Notes: generated by a model from the sequence alone, not told the origin. DNA of 37,141 bases from JALHST01 sp038316335 (GCA_038316335.1 JBBQAM010000036.1:1-37141), one strand, 5' to 3'; shown: positions 1-7,884, counted from the stretch's first letter. Program-made: numbers and translations.

Positions 1-258
1 GAATGATTACCATCAAAAAAGGGCACGCCACACGAATGTAGAACATACCCTTACAGACTAGCTCATAGCCGTCTTAACAACAATATTAAAAAATAAACGA
101 TAAAATCTCTTGATAATTAACACAGAATCTATCGGGAGGGAGCTATTTAGATCATTTGGGTTGTCTTGTCAAGAAATCTGGCCTTATAAAAGTAGTAATT
201 TTAAGGTTAGGGAGGGCAGCTATGAATTATGGCCGTTGTTTTGTGTAGCCTTTTTAGT
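1..258. other. non-coding end of accessory segment with cassette-end-like motif
   Basis: I find no convincing gene here. The stretch 226-240 (ATTATGGCCGTTGTT) just beyond the stop of the cation transporter resembles the motifs at the same place after the next two genes (TTATGCGTTGTT at 1347-1358 and TTATGGGCATTGTT at 2354-2367). Near 70-90 there is CTCATAGCC...TTAACAAC, which resembles the reverse complement of the other ends. I take it as part of a spacer of the kind found between the accessory genes. Confidence 0.4.
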
Positions 259-918
259 TCAGTCGCAACAGCAATCTTTGTCGCTTTTTGCTTTTACAAA
301 ACATTCTTTTCCTTCCTTAAAAGCAAAGTATGAAAGTCCGAGTGTTCCGATACTATCTATATATGGAATTCCAAACAGTTCATAAATTCCACTACTTATG
401 AGAAGAATAATTGACATATATATACAAACCATTGTACAATTGGCATCGGCTAAAATCGGAGTAGAGTTTAGTTGATTTCCAACTTTTCTTTTCCAAACAA
501 CCAAAATCCACATTATTAGGATCGAAATTATTGAAATCACAACTCCCCAAAAAGTTGTCAACGGCTTGTGTCCTGTCCAAATGTTATAAATGCTCGATAC
601 CAAAAGTCCAAAAACCAAAACGTAAAAGGAAACTCCTGTAATTCTTAAGGCGGTTCGTTCAAAATCGTCTCTTTTACTGTTTGGATTATTTTGAATTCTT
701 AGAATCATATGAGCAATTCCAAGTCCTGAGATAACTTCAATAAAACTGTCCGTACCAAAACCAAAAAGAACTAGACTTTCGTCTTCAAATCCGAGATATG
801 TTGAAATCAGTCCTTCTGCGATGTTGTATACTATAGTAAACACAGCAAGTCCAAAAGCAACTTTATATAATTTTTTGTTATCAGTCATAGTCATTAAAAT
901 CGTTTGCATTTCGTTCAT
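259..918 (-). CDS. CDF/TMEM163-like cation transporter
   Basis: This 219-aa integral membrane protein probably exports or moves a divalent metal ion across the inner membrane. Several hydrophobic segments are visible, starting at about residue 19. The second segment carries Asp57-x3-Glu61 (GTDSFIEV), the place where cation diffusion facilitators have their first metal-ligand pair; a second polar patch, ADANCT, lies near residue 160. The C-terminus ends in a Cys triplet (DKDCCCD), a plausible cytoplasmic metal-binding tail. It is shorter than classical CDF exporters (about 300 aa) and lacks their large cytoplasmic domain, which fits the small TMEM163-like branch. There is no clear ribosome site, so in-frame ATGs at codons 4, 9 and 11 are alternative starts. 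Metal specificity cannot be read from sequence. It is the leftmost gene of the AT-rich accessory segment. Confidence 0.75.
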   Translation of the reverse strand: MNEMQTILMTMTDNKKLYKVAFGLAVFTIVYNIAEGLISTYLGFEDESLVLFGFGTDSFIEVISGLGIAHMILRIQNNPNSKRDDFERTALRITGVSFYVLVFGLLVSSIYNIWTGHKPLTTFWGVVISIISILIMWILVVWKRKVGNQLNSTPILADANCTMVCIYMSIILLISSGIYELFGIPYIDSIGTLGLSYFAFKEGKECFVKAKSDKDCCCD

Positions 919-1026
919 CAGGTTGCGCTCAAAGGCCTTGGCTTAGAAACGTGAGGGTTTTGGAACACGTTTCTATCAACTGAGAACTGAGTATCCCCCT
1001 ATTTGTGGGACAGTTGTTATCTTAAA

Positions 1027-1176
1027 TTAAGTTCTGGTCCATATTGATTTAACCTGCAAAGCAATAAGAATTCCGAGAACCACGAGTATAATTTCGCCAA
1101 TTGCATATTTCAGATACTTCCCAGTTTTATTTTTCTCCATAAGGTCCTTTCTGATGGTCCTAAAAAATTTAATCAT
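1027..1176 (-). pseudogene. truncated DUF6090 family gene (N-terminal remnant)
   Basis: A 49-codon reading frame starts with MIKFFRTIRKDLMEKNKTG and runs through the single membrane segment (GEIILVVLGILIALQ), then ends after a few unrelated residues. It closely matches the first 41 residues of the intact DUF6090 gene at 1368-2111, and 44 nt are identical between the two (1091-1134 and 2026-2069). The rest of the family's soluble domain is missing. Reading one base later after LQV extends the frame only by about ten residues, so one frameshift does not restore a gene. It is most likely the broken end of a second DUF6090 copy, left by deletion or recombination. A functional short membrane peptide is possible but has no support here. 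Confidence 0.75.
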
Positions 1177-1367
1177 TGCTTCTAATTATTTTTTCCAGAA
1201 GTCCGCAAGCGGGTATCTTAACCGAATGTCCACAGGACATTCAATTTTATTTCACAAAATTAGGTTTCGATAATATCATTGGTTATTGGTTGGTCCCGAT
1301 ATCCTGATAGCCGTCGGGAGGGACTATTGGGACGCCGAAATTGCGGTTATGCGTTGTTGTGCTTTCG
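1177..1367. other. non-coding spacer with two hairpins
   Basis: No gene is visible. The spacer contains GAATGTCC-ACA-GGACATTC (1224-1242, perfect 8-bp arms) and an imperfect TCCCGA...TCGGGA repeat (1294-1319). Similar CCCGATAGC/GCTATCGGG-type palindromes are frequent in flavobacterial intergenic DNA. The right end (1347-1364) carries the TTATGCGTTGTTGTGCTT cassette-end motif. Confidence 0.5.
1356..1364. repeat. left inverted repeat of DUF6090 cassette
   Basis: GTTGTGCTT here is the exact reverse complement of AAGCACAAC at 2156-2164. The two repeats bracket only the DUF6090 gene. The repeat sits at the end of the motif TTATGCGTTGTT that recurs after the neighbouring genes. Confidence 0.55.
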
Positions 1368-2111
1368 TTATATTTTTAATTTTTTATTAATTAGCCCAAT
1401 AAGTGTATCTATTTCCTTTAGCATATCTTCTAATCTACCTTTAGATTCTATTTCAGAGACACTTTTCCAACGATGAACTCCTTCGTAAACCAAAATCAGT
1501 TCTCTTATATTTTTATCAATATCAAAAAACGCTTTTAATTTAGGTTGTTTAAGAAGCCTATTAGGAAGCGTTGTTGATCCTAATAACGGATTTAAATTTT
1601 GAATTATGCCATTTTTACCATCATCTGTATATTCAGCGCGCTTTATTATAAGATTTTGTTGACGTTTTTGGTCGATTAATTTATTTCTTATGTCTGCAGG
1701 AATTAATCCAACATCACCGCTGCTCTGAAGCGTTTCTATAGTACTGGAATTGAATGTTAAAGATGTAGACATTACAGGAAGTTTAGAAATCTGTGCGTAT
1801 ACTTGATTTGGCGTTAGAACATCTTTATCATAACTAGTGTTATATGCCTCATAATCATTAAGGTAATTATTGAATTTTTCAATAGTTTGTTTAGCAAACA
1901 GGATATCACTATTCAAATCGTCTAATAACTGCAGATAATAATCATGTGTCTTCGCATCTAATTTTTTCTTTTCGTTCCAGTTATTAATTTGTAATGCAAT
2001 TAAAATTCCAATAACGACAAGTACTATTTCGCCAATTGCATATTTCAGATACTTCCCAGTTTTATTTTTATCCATAAGGTCGAATCTGATTTTTCTAAAG
2101 AATTTTATCAT
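1368..2111 (-). CDS. DUF6090 family membrane protein
   Basis: This 247-aa protein has the typical DUF6090 start, MIKFFRKIRFDLMDKNKTG, followed by a single transmembrane helix at about residues 26-42 (AIGEIVLVVIGILIALQ) and the NNWNEKKK motif. The remainder is a mostly helical soluble domain of about 200 aa. The family is common in Bacteroidota, often in several copies per genome, and has no established function, so I assign none. Length looks normal and the frame is intact. The gene is enclosed by matching 9-bp inverted repeats (1356-1364 and 2156-2164). A decayed paralogue lies just downstream in the direction of transcription (1027-1176). Confidence 0.8.
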   Translation of the reverse strand: MIKFFRKIRFDLMDKNKTGKYLKYAIGEIVLVVIGILIALQINNWNEKKKLDAKTHDYYLQLLDDLNSDILFAKQTIEKFNNYLNDYEAYNTSYDKDVLTPNQVYAQISKLPVMSTSLTFNSSTIETLQSSGDVGLIPADIRNKLIDQKRQQNLIIKRAEYTDDGKNGIIQNLNPLLGSTTLPNRLLKQPKLKAFFDIDKNIRELILVYEGVHRWKSVSEIESKGRLEDMLKEIDTLIGLINKKLKI

Positions 2112-2155
2112 TTGTTGCGTTAAGTTATTGAATTCGGCCGCTGTTTGTCATAATG

Positions 2156-2164
2156 AAGCACAAC
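2156..2164. repeat. right inverted repeat of DUF6090 cassette
   Basis: AAGCACAAC is complementary to GTTGTGCTT at 1356-1364. It lies about 45 nt before the DUF6090 start codon and is followed by GGTCTGGGCTATGAG, which opens a long spacer ending in TTATGGGCATTGTT. Confidence 0.55.
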
Positions 2165-2364
2165 GGTCTGGGCTATGAGTAGTACGGGAATAAAAGTGAG
2201 CTTTTCTTTCCGTTTAAGCGATTAGCCTAATCTTTTTGTTTGTTTTTATTTTTACTATTTAAAAGCCATCCCGATAGCTATCGAGGACAAAAGATTTGGC
2301 GGACTCAACAAATACGTCCAAGCCCTTAAATATAGCACTTTATGCCCTATTTGTTATGGGCATT

Positions 2365-2373
2365 GTTGGCTGC
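2365..2373. repeat. left inverted repeat of ABM lipoprotein cassette
   Basis: GTTGGCTGC is the exact reverse complement of GCAGCCAAC at 2825-2833. The pair encloses only the ABM-domain lipoprotein gene. Its sequence after GTTG differs from that of the DUF6090 pair. Confidence 0.55.
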
Positions 2374-2388
2374 TGGCTTTTTTTAATT

Positions 2389-2805
2389 TCACTTTATTTT
2401 ATTAAATATCATTGGCATAGTCTCTCCGTCAATTGCATTCATATCAATTAACTTTAAGGAATTAACCATTTTTAAGGTTGTTGTTTTGTAATGTTTAAAA
2501 TGTGGTGTTTCCAAGTGCGATTCGTATGCTTTCCTATCCGCATAAATTTCCAATATTCTAATTTCCGTTGGATTTTCTTTTTGATACATTGGATAAATGG
2601 AAATCACTCCAGATTCCAATTCCACCGAAGCTTTAGATTCTTCTTTAAGGATTGATAGATATTCATCCAGATATTCAGATTTAATTCCAATTTCCGAAAT
2701 TCTTATCATCATTTTGTCCGAATTAAAATTTTCGCTCTTTTCTTCATATTCTTCACATGAAATGCAGACCATTATTATTAGTAATATCAGGTTGATTTTT
2801 TTCAT
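2389..2805 (-). CDS. ABM-domain (quinol monooxygenase-like) lipoprotein
   Basis: This 138-aa protein begins with a lipoprotein signal (MKKINLILLIIMVCISC, lipobox Cys at residue 17), so it is probably anchored in a membrane facing the periplasm or cell surface. Residues from about 32 to 110 (MMIRISEIGIKSEYLDEYL..., SGVISIYPMYQKENP, IRILEIYADRKAYESHLETPHF) match the pattern of the antibiotic-biosynthesis-monooxygenase dimeric alpha/beta-barrel fold. That includes the usual 'YES/HxxTPHF' stretch of putative quinol monooxygenases. The cofactor-less monooxygenase activity is known for some family members only; the substrate here is unknown. The gene is bracketed by a private 9-bp inverted repeat (2365-2373 and 2825-2833). 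Confidence 0.75.
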   Translation of the reverse strand: MKKINLILLIIMVCISCEEYEEKSENFNSDKMMIRISEIGIKSEYLDEYLSILKEESKASVELESGVISIYPMYQKENPTEIRILEIYADRKAYESHLETPHFKHYKTTTLKMVNSLKLIDMNAIDGETMPMIFNKIK

Positions 2806-2824
2806 CTTTTAGTTTTTTTAGCTT

Positions 2825-2833
2825 GCAGCCAAC
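2825..2833. repeat. right inverted repeat of ABM lipoprotein cassette
   Basis: GCAGCCAAC pairs with GTTGGCTGC at 2365-2373. It lies 20 nt upstream of the lipoprotein start codon on the minus strand and is followed by GTAGGGATATAG, similar to the GGTCTGGGCTATGAG after the DUF6090 repeat. Confidence 0.55.
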
Positions 2834-2838
2834 GTAGG

Positions 2839-2859
2839 GATATAGTTATTAACTATATC
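2839..2859. repeat. 21-nt near-perfect palindrome
   Basis: GATATAGTTA-T-TAACTATATC has 10-bp complementary arms around one base. It lies between the last accessory cassette and the terminator of the next operon. It may be a cruciform or hairpin belonging to the cassette spacer, or an operator. Nothing else in the window repeats it. Confidence 0.5.
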
Positions 2860-2901
2860 TCTTTTATATAAATAGGTTTTGGTTGCCCAATCTGCACCAC
2901 C

Positions 2902-2932
2902 AAAAAAGATACCCCACTTTTGGTTTAGTGGG
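2902..2932 (-). terminator. rho-independent terminator of the S10/GH20 operon
   Basis: On the minus strand the sequence reads CCCACT, an 8-nt loop, AGTGGG, then GTATCTTTTTT. A 6-bp GC-rich stem followed by a T run, about 40 nt after the stop codon of the S10 peptidase, is a good intrinsic terminator. Confidence 0.7.
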
Positions 2933-2973
2933 TTGTTTACCTCCAGGTACTGAACCTCCTCTTAATCTGTGGC

Positions 2974-4476
2974 TTATTTTGAAGTCGATCTTATGAATTC
3001 GGATACCTCTTTTTTGAATTGCTCCAAAGATGGAGGGTTCGTATACATCATATGCCCGGCTTCGTAATATTTCATGGTGATATTATTTCGTATTTCCGGG
3101 GTAAGTCCCAAGTGATCGATCGTATATTCTACCCCATAAAAAACGGTCGCGATATCATAAATACCATTTAGGATCAAGACCTTCATATTGGGGTCCCTTG
3201 ACAAGGCCTGCGCCATATCAATGCCTGTATTGATTGCCGCCTGTGTTCCCCACCGTTGGTTTCCTTCGTGGTTCCAATCCCATTTGAATCCTTCCCGTAC
3301 GCCTGCTGTAATGGCGTAGCTGCTTTTCTTGTTGACCTTGAGCGTGCCGTAATAATAATCCAGAAAACCCGCGATATAGGCCGGGGAGATGGCCGCACTT
3401 TGAGGATCATGGCTGCCTTCCTGGGCCAAAAGGTCCTGATTTATTCCCGTATACCGCGAATCAAGCCTGCCTATAACCGCTCCTTCCTTCCTTAAAAATT
3501 CGGCGAAAAATTCGCTGGCAGTTACCCGAAAATCAGCTTTGACCCAATAATCCGGGTCTGAACCGGTATATTTGGCCAACTTCGCTGCCATCGCCCTTTT
3601 TTCACCATCCGATAAACGACTCCCCTTGAACAAGGCTGGGGCATATTCATTTTCGGTAAAGTTCCTGACTTCGTCTAAAAATTGATACACATCTGCCGGT
3701 TTGTCAGCAATCTTATCATGATACCAGGCCGTGGCGGCATAGGTCGGAAAATGCACAATATAGGGCAGGTCGTCATTGGGCGGAAATACCAAGGTGCGCA
3801 GGTCGAATACCGAAGACACCATAATGACCCCATTTAGGGCAATCCCCTGCTCTAATAAGGTGTTCATAAGCCCCGCACTTCGAAACGTACCATAACTTTC
3901 ACCCAAAAGATATTTCGGACTGTTCATACGGTCATTTTCGATCAAAAACTGGGTGATGAACAAAGAGAGACTGCGAATATCCTGGTCAACGCCCCAAAAA
4001 TCCTTGAACTTGGCTTTTCCGACAGGGACACTTAGACCGGTACCTACGGGGTCGATCATGACCAGATCGGCCACATCCAAGATCGAAAAATTATTATTGA
4101 CCAATTTATAGGGTGCGGCCGGTGTTGATTTCGGATCATTCACCAAAATGCGTTTGGGCCCCAAGGCACCCATATGCAACCAAAACGAGGAGGAACCAGG
4201 GCCGCCATTATAGGCAAAGACGATGGGCCTGTTTGTTGTGGTACCCCGTTTATCCCCAGCTGAATAGTACACATGTCCCATGAGGGCGAGGGGTTTGTTG
4301 TTTTCATCCCGAACCTCAAAAGTGCCTGCCTTGGCGGTAAGGAAAATTTGCCTACCCCCGATCGTGACGCTTTGCATGGTGGTAGCTATCTCGGCCTTGG
4401 GAAGGGTGTCGTTTTCTTTCTGGGCGATTAAATAGTGGCCACAAAGAAGCACAAATACTAGGGCGATCGTTCTCAT
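2974..4476 (-). CDS. S10 serine carboxypeptidase-like peptidase
   Basis: This 500-aa exported peptidase probably trims peptides from the C-terminus in the periplasm or outside the cell. A signal peptide ends near residue 18 (LIAQ). The S10 hallmarks are all present: the NGGPGSSS oxyanion segment at residues 90-97, nucleophile motif GESYG with Ser194, the catalytic Asp in NGIYDIATVF (Asp441) and the catalytic His in EAGHMMY (His475). The length is normal for bacterial S10 proteins. It is separated by 3 nt from the upstream GH20 gene and followed by a terminator, so it is the last gene of that operon. Bacterial S10 members are little characterised and the peptide preference is unknown. Confidence 0.88.
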   Translation of the reverse strand: MRTIALVFVLLCGHYLIAQKENDTLPKAEIATTMQSVTIGGRQIFLTAKAGTFEVRDENNKPLALMGHVYYSAGDKRGTTTNRPIVFAYNGGPGSSSFWLHMGALGPKRILVNDPKSTPAAPYKLVNNNFSILDVADLVMIDPVGTGLSVPVGKAKFKDFWGVDQDIRSLSLFITQFLIENDRMNSPKYLLGESYGTFRSAGLMNTLLEQGIALNGVIMVSSVFDLRTLVFPPNDDLPYIVHFPTYAATAWYHDKIADKPADVYQFLDEVRNFTENEYAPALFKGSRLSDGEKRAMAAKLAKYTGSDPDYWVKADFRVTASEFFAEFLRKEGAVIGRLDSRYTGINQDLLAQEGSHDPQSAAISPAYIAGFLDYYYGTLKVNKKSSYAITAGVREGFKWDWNHEGNQRWGTQAAINTGIDMAQALSRDPNMKVLILNGIYDIATVFYGVEYTIDHLGLTPEIRNNITMKYYEAGHMMYTNPPSLEQFKKEVSEFIRSTSK

Positions 4477-4479
4477 TGT

Positions 4480-6105
4480 TTAGTCTTTTTTAATTTCAGT
4501 ATACGTATAGTCGCTTTTTTTCCAATCGATCAAGGGCGAACGATAAAATTTAACGTCCATTCGGTCTAAATAGGGAGCCTGATTGCCCAAGCGTACCTTG
4601 TAATTATCCCAATCCCGATTTTCCTGTGTCGACCAGCTCAGCTCCGAATAGCCCAATAATCGTGGGAAGGCCAAATATTCCAAGGCATCCCGTGTTGAGA
4701 TGGTCTCTGACCATAAAGGCGCCTCCATGCCCAAAATATTTTCCTTCGGAATACCGGCATAGGTTTCAGGTGTCCATACATAGGCCGTATCTAAGGGGAT
4801 ATACCCCGCCCAATGCAGTCCGTATTTTGAAAGTGTATCGTATTGCATGTCCAAATACATTTTTTTGGCAGGCGAGACGATGACCTGCATGCCTTTTTCG
4901 ACCGCCTTTTTTGCGTTGTCCATGTTTGACCAAAATTGTGCGATGGCGGTTGTATCGACATCGGCTGTAACTATTTCATCCCAACCGATTGCACGCTTCC
5001 CGTGCTTCTGCACGATCTTTGAAACTTTGCTCACAAAATAGATATAATCGTCCTTTTTGGTAGCATGGCTCTCATCGCCGCCCATATGAAAATAGGGGCC
5101 GGGGCTGATTGCCGCGATTTCCCGCACCACATCGTCAATAAAGGCATAAACAGTGTCTTTTCTTGCATCAAAAGTGCTAAAACCTACATTGGTGCCTTCA
5201 TACAGTTTGGGCGTCTTGCCATTTCCGTTTAAAAATGGATAGGAGACCGAAGCGGCGTTTGTATGTCCCGGCATATCGATTTCGGGAATGATGGTGATGT
5301 ATTGTTGTGCGGCATACGCAACGATATCCTTATACTCTTCCTGGGTGTAAAACCCTCCTGATTCGCCGCCCACTTCGGTACTACCGCCGATTTCGGTCAG
5401 TTTAGGCCACGATTTGATCTCGATGCGCCATCCTTGGTCATCCGATAAATGAAGATGCAGGCTATTTAATTTATAATAGGCCAGCAGGTCGATGTATTTT
5501 TTAACATCGGCCACGCTGAAAAAATGCCTGGCGACATCCAACATCGAACTGCGATAGGAAAAATTCGGCGCATCGGTTATTTTGCCCGAAGCAATGGGCC
5601 ATATTTTTTGCTCCGCCAAGGTATCGTTGCTACGGTCTGGAATGAGTTGCCGAAGGGTTTGGATTCCGCGAAAGGCGCCTTCCGGGGAAACTGCTTCCAA
5701 GAGAATCGAATCCCTGCCGATTTGCAATTGATAGGCTTCCTTCGACTTGTTTTCGGTGGTATCCATTTGATGGATGTAAATGACCCCTTGTGCATTTTCA
5801 ATGTCTCCTGCGTTCACAGGGATATCCAAATCGATGGTTTCTTTTATTTTCGATGCCAAATAGTTCCCCACTTCGGGAAATTCCGGGTCATTGATCGACG
5901 TCTTGATGACCGTAAAGCGATCCAGGGCAAATGCTGAATGGGTCGGTTCGATAGAAAGGGGTTTGGGCAATAGGTCAGCCTTTGCCAGATCGGTAGGAGG
6001 GAAGTTGATCAGGGGTTTCTTTTCGCCTTGGCAGGCCATAAAGGCTGCAAGTGCCAGGGTAAGGACAAGACTCCGCAACAGGTTCGATTTGCTCATATTT
6101 CTCAT
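4480..6105 (-). CDS. GH20 beta-N-acetylhexosaminidase (lipoprotein)
   Basis: The enzyme releases terminal GlcNAc/GalNAc residues from chitooligosaccharides or glycoconjugates by substrate-assisted catalysis. I start it at the ATG giving MRNMSKSNLLRSLVL (541 aa), because this places a lipoprotein signal at the N-terminus (AAFMAC, Cys25); a frame reaching back to 6168 would add 21 unlikely residues. An N-terminal GH20b-like domain (about 45-175) precedes the TIM barrel (YRSSMLDVARHFF onward). The catalytic pair is in HMGGDESH, Asp344 and Glu345 in this numbering. Substrate-pocket motifs HLHLSDDQGWR and PEIDMPGH are intact. It lies between a SGNH hydrolase and an S10 peptidase in one operon, consistent with secreted breakdown of amino-sugar polymers. 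Confidence 0.92.
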   Translation of the reverse strand: MRNMSKSNLLRSLVLTLALAAFMACQGEKKPLINFPPTDLAKADLLPKPLSIEPTHSAFALDRFTVIKTSINDPEFPEVGNYLASKIKETIDLDIPVNAGDIENAQGVIYIHQMDTTENKSKEAYQLQIGRDSILLEAVSPEGAFRGIQTLRQLIPDRSNDTLAEQKIWPIASGKITDAPNFSYRSSMLDVARHFFSVADVKKYIDLLAYYKLNSLHLHLSDDQGWRIEIKSWPKLTEIGGSTEVGGESGGFYTQEEYKDIVAYAAQQYITIIPEIDMPGHTNAASVSYPFLNGNGKTPKLYEGTNVGFSTFDARKDTVYAFIDDVVREIAAISPGPYFHMGGDESHATKKDDYIYFVSKVSKIVQKHGKRAIGWDEIVTADVDTTAIAQFWSNMDNAKKAVEKGMQVIVSPAKKMYLDMQYDTLSKYGLHWAGYIPLDTAYVWTPETYAGIPKENILGMEAPLWSETISTRDALEYLAFPRLLGYSELSWSTQENRDWDNYKVRLGNQAPYLDRMDVKFYRSPLIDWKKSDYTYTEIKKD

Positions 6106-6168
6106 AATGTGGTTTTTTTTATCTTTTATTGTTGGGGCGTCGGGAGTAGTCCATGCATTAACCAGCAA

Positions 6169-6816
6169 CTACTTTTCGACATAGTTTTTAAGAACGTCGT
6201 ACCAAATGTCATACCCCTTGGCGTTCATATGAAGGCCATCCTCTAAAAATAGGTCCGTTTTTAATTTTCTTCCGGTAAGCATCGGATACCAAACATCGGC
6301 AGACCGAATCAAGGGGTCTTTTTTGGCAAGCCGGTCGAAACGTCGGTTCAATCGTCTATATTTTCCGCGCAATTTCCAACGTGCGAGACTTGGTTTGGCG
6401 GCAATGAGTATAAATTCGGTGTCGGTTCGTTCCGCCCGGATCTTGGAAATGATTTGCTGCAAATTCTCTAGAATCACTTTGCGTCGTACCCCAGCTGCCA
6501 GATCATTATCCCCTTCATAAATAAATACTTTTTTGGGATGATATCGCCCGATCAATTCATCTGAATAGGTCAAAAGATCGGAGGCCTGCGAACCCCCAAA
6601 ACCGGTATTGACTATATGATATTGGGGAAATCGCTGTGCGACGTCTTTCCAAATTCGTATGCTCGAACTGCCTGTAAATACAATGGTTTCCTGGGATGGA
6701 TCCCAAAGGGTATCATATTTTTTTTCTATGGATGTCACCTCGTCCTTAAACCGAAGGGGATCTTGGGCATGCAATACATTCAGGACTAAAAGAATGGCAA
6801 TCAACAGTATTCTCAT
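6169..6816 (-). CDS. SGNH/GDSL-family hydrolase (lipase/acylhydrolase)
   Basis: This exported 215-aa esterase has a signal peptide (MRILLIAILLVLNVLHA). It carries the SGNH blocks: FTGSSSIRIW with nucleophile Ser51, NTGFGGSQ (block II Gly), YEGDNDLAAG (block III Asn) and EDGLHMNAKGY (Asp193 and His196). Such proteins remove acyl groups, often acetyl, from sugars or lipids. Its position directly upstream of the GH20 gene (63-nt gap) suggests deacylation of the polymer attacked by the hexosaminidase, but that link is inference. Confidence 0.85.
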   Translation of the reverse strand: MRILLIAILLVLNVLHAQDPLRFKDEVTSIEKKYDTLWDPSQETIVFTGSSSIRIWKDVAQRFPQYHIVNTGFGGSQASDLLTYSDELIGRYHPKKVFIYEGDNDLAAGVRRKVILENLQQIISKIRAERTDTEFILIAAKPSLARWKLRGKYRRLNRRFDRLAKKDPLIRSADVWYPMLTGRKLKTDLFLEDGLHMNAKGYDIWYDVLKNYVEK

Positions 6817-6975
6817 TATAGGATCTTTGACAGGACTAAGATAATTTTATTTTACGATTTCCGAAATTACCGAAAATCAGGAAGTGAATACCCGTCTTAA
6901 GGGTGATCTTTTTAAAAGACACTTGGATTCTTTTACATAATAGCTGATTTTTCCTCTTCTCAAGGGACATTCCTT

Positions 6976-7860
6976 TTATTCTGCAATACTAGGAACGGTC
7001 AGGCCTTCTGCCAGAGCCCAATCATAAAAGCGCGAGATCCAATGATCGGAAGGGAGTCCTTGGTTTTTCATGCCAAAGCCATGACCGCCCTTTGAGTACA
7101 GATGCAACTCGGCGACTTTTTTGGCTTCTAACCATTTTGAATAGAGCGTTACGCTTTCCGGTGCCAATTGTAGTGGATCGTCGGAGGCACATATCACCAG
7201 CATCGGTGGGGCATCGTTCGGCACTTCATAGGGCCCCATAACGGTCATCCAAGGATATATGGGCACTATGAAATCTGGACGGTTTTGCTGGTTGTAGTTA
7301 AAGGTTACCCCCATGGTTACCGCCCCGCCTGCCGAAAATCCCATAAAGCCAATTTTATCGGGCTTCACTTCATATTTCGAGGCATTCGTACGTACATAGG
7401 TTATCGCCGCAAGGCCGTCCGCAAAAGACAAGGGCATAATGGGTGCGATTCGTTCCCCGATACGCCCCGGATTCGAAGCGCCTTCGTCGGTAATTTCCTG
7501 AACACCATCAGCGCCTGTTGGTACCAGCCGATATTTAAGGACAAAGGCAGTGATTCCCTTTGTGTTCAACCATTTTGCAACCTCGTTGCCTTCACTGTTG
7601 ATGCTAAGCGCATATAGGCCGCCTCCCGGCGCGATGATCACCGCAGTACCATTGGGTGTAGCCGGCCTGAATATCTGCATGGTCGGTACCGAAACATTGG
7701 TCACCACCTGGGTCTGCCAAATATTCGAAAAATAGTCCTTTTCACCACCTTGCCATTGAACGGTCGTCGGGGCATTATAGGGCAAGGCCACAATTTCTTG
7801 GGAATAGGTAAGTGTCGCAAGGCCTAGACCAGCGATTAATAAAAGATACTTTTTCATCAT
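6976..7860 (-). CDS. exported alpha/beta hydrolase (esterase/BD-FAE-like)
   Basis: This 294-aa protein has a signal peptide (MMKKYLLLIAGLGLATLTYS). The alpha/beta-hydrolase features are the oxyanion loop APGGGLYALS (about 77-86), the nucleophile elbow GFSAGG with Ser176, an acid in CASDDP (Asp227 or Asp228) and GGHGFGM with His260. The whole resembles the small carbohydrate esterases (acetyl-xylan esterase or feruloyl-esterase-like) found in Bacteroidota glycan clusters. The exact ester substrate cannot be given. It follows the aquaglyceroporin gene by 24 nt and probably shares its transcript; 159 nt separate its stop from the next gene in the set. Confidence 0.82.
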   Translation of the reverse strand: MMKKYLLLIAGLGLATLTYSQEIVALPYNAPTTVQWQGGEKDYFSNIWQTQVVTNVSVPTMQIFRPATPNGTAVIIAPGGGLYALSINSEGNEVAKWLNTKGITAFVLKYRLVPTGADGVQEITDEGASNPGRIGERIAPIMPLSFADGLAAITYVRTNASKYEVKPDKIGFMGFSAGGAVTMGVTFNYNQQNRPDFIVPIYPWMTVMGPYEVPNDAPPMLVICASDDPLQLAPESVTLYSKWLEAKKVAELHLYSKGGHGFGMKNQGLPSDHWISRFYDWALAEGLTVPSIAE

Positions 7861-7884
7861 TTGGGTTTTAGAATATGAACATAG

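Larger units (their letters stand above)
2112..2388. other. attC-like or repeat-type spacer between accessory genes
   Basis: I see no gene in these 277 nt. The core, from AAGCACAACGGTCTGGGCTATGAG-like sequence (starting 2156) to ATGGGCATTGTTGGCTGC (ending 2373), begins with an AAC-type end and finishes with a GTT-type end. Inside are a perfect palindrome CGATAGCTATCG (2272-2283) and a hairpin ATGCCC-N10-GGGCAT (2342-2363). It could be a recombination site, a structured RNA or a dispersed repeat. At about 218 nt it is longer than common integron attC sites. Confidence 0.4.

Noticed and set aside
110..385. 91-codon plus-strand frame at the left edge
   Set aside because: It runs antisense into the cation transporter gene and has no recognisable domain or signal.
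1..2900. Classical integron with integrase
   Set aside because: No tyrosine recombinase or attI is visible, cassette ends deviate from GTTRRRY/RYYYAAC by one base and the spacer is longer than usual; kept only as a cassette-like hypothesis.
6845..6975. Hairpin ACCC-N7-GGGT as terminator between alpha/beta hydrolase and SGNH genes
   Set aside because: The stem is only four base pairs and no T run follows directly, so a break of the transcript here is not supported.
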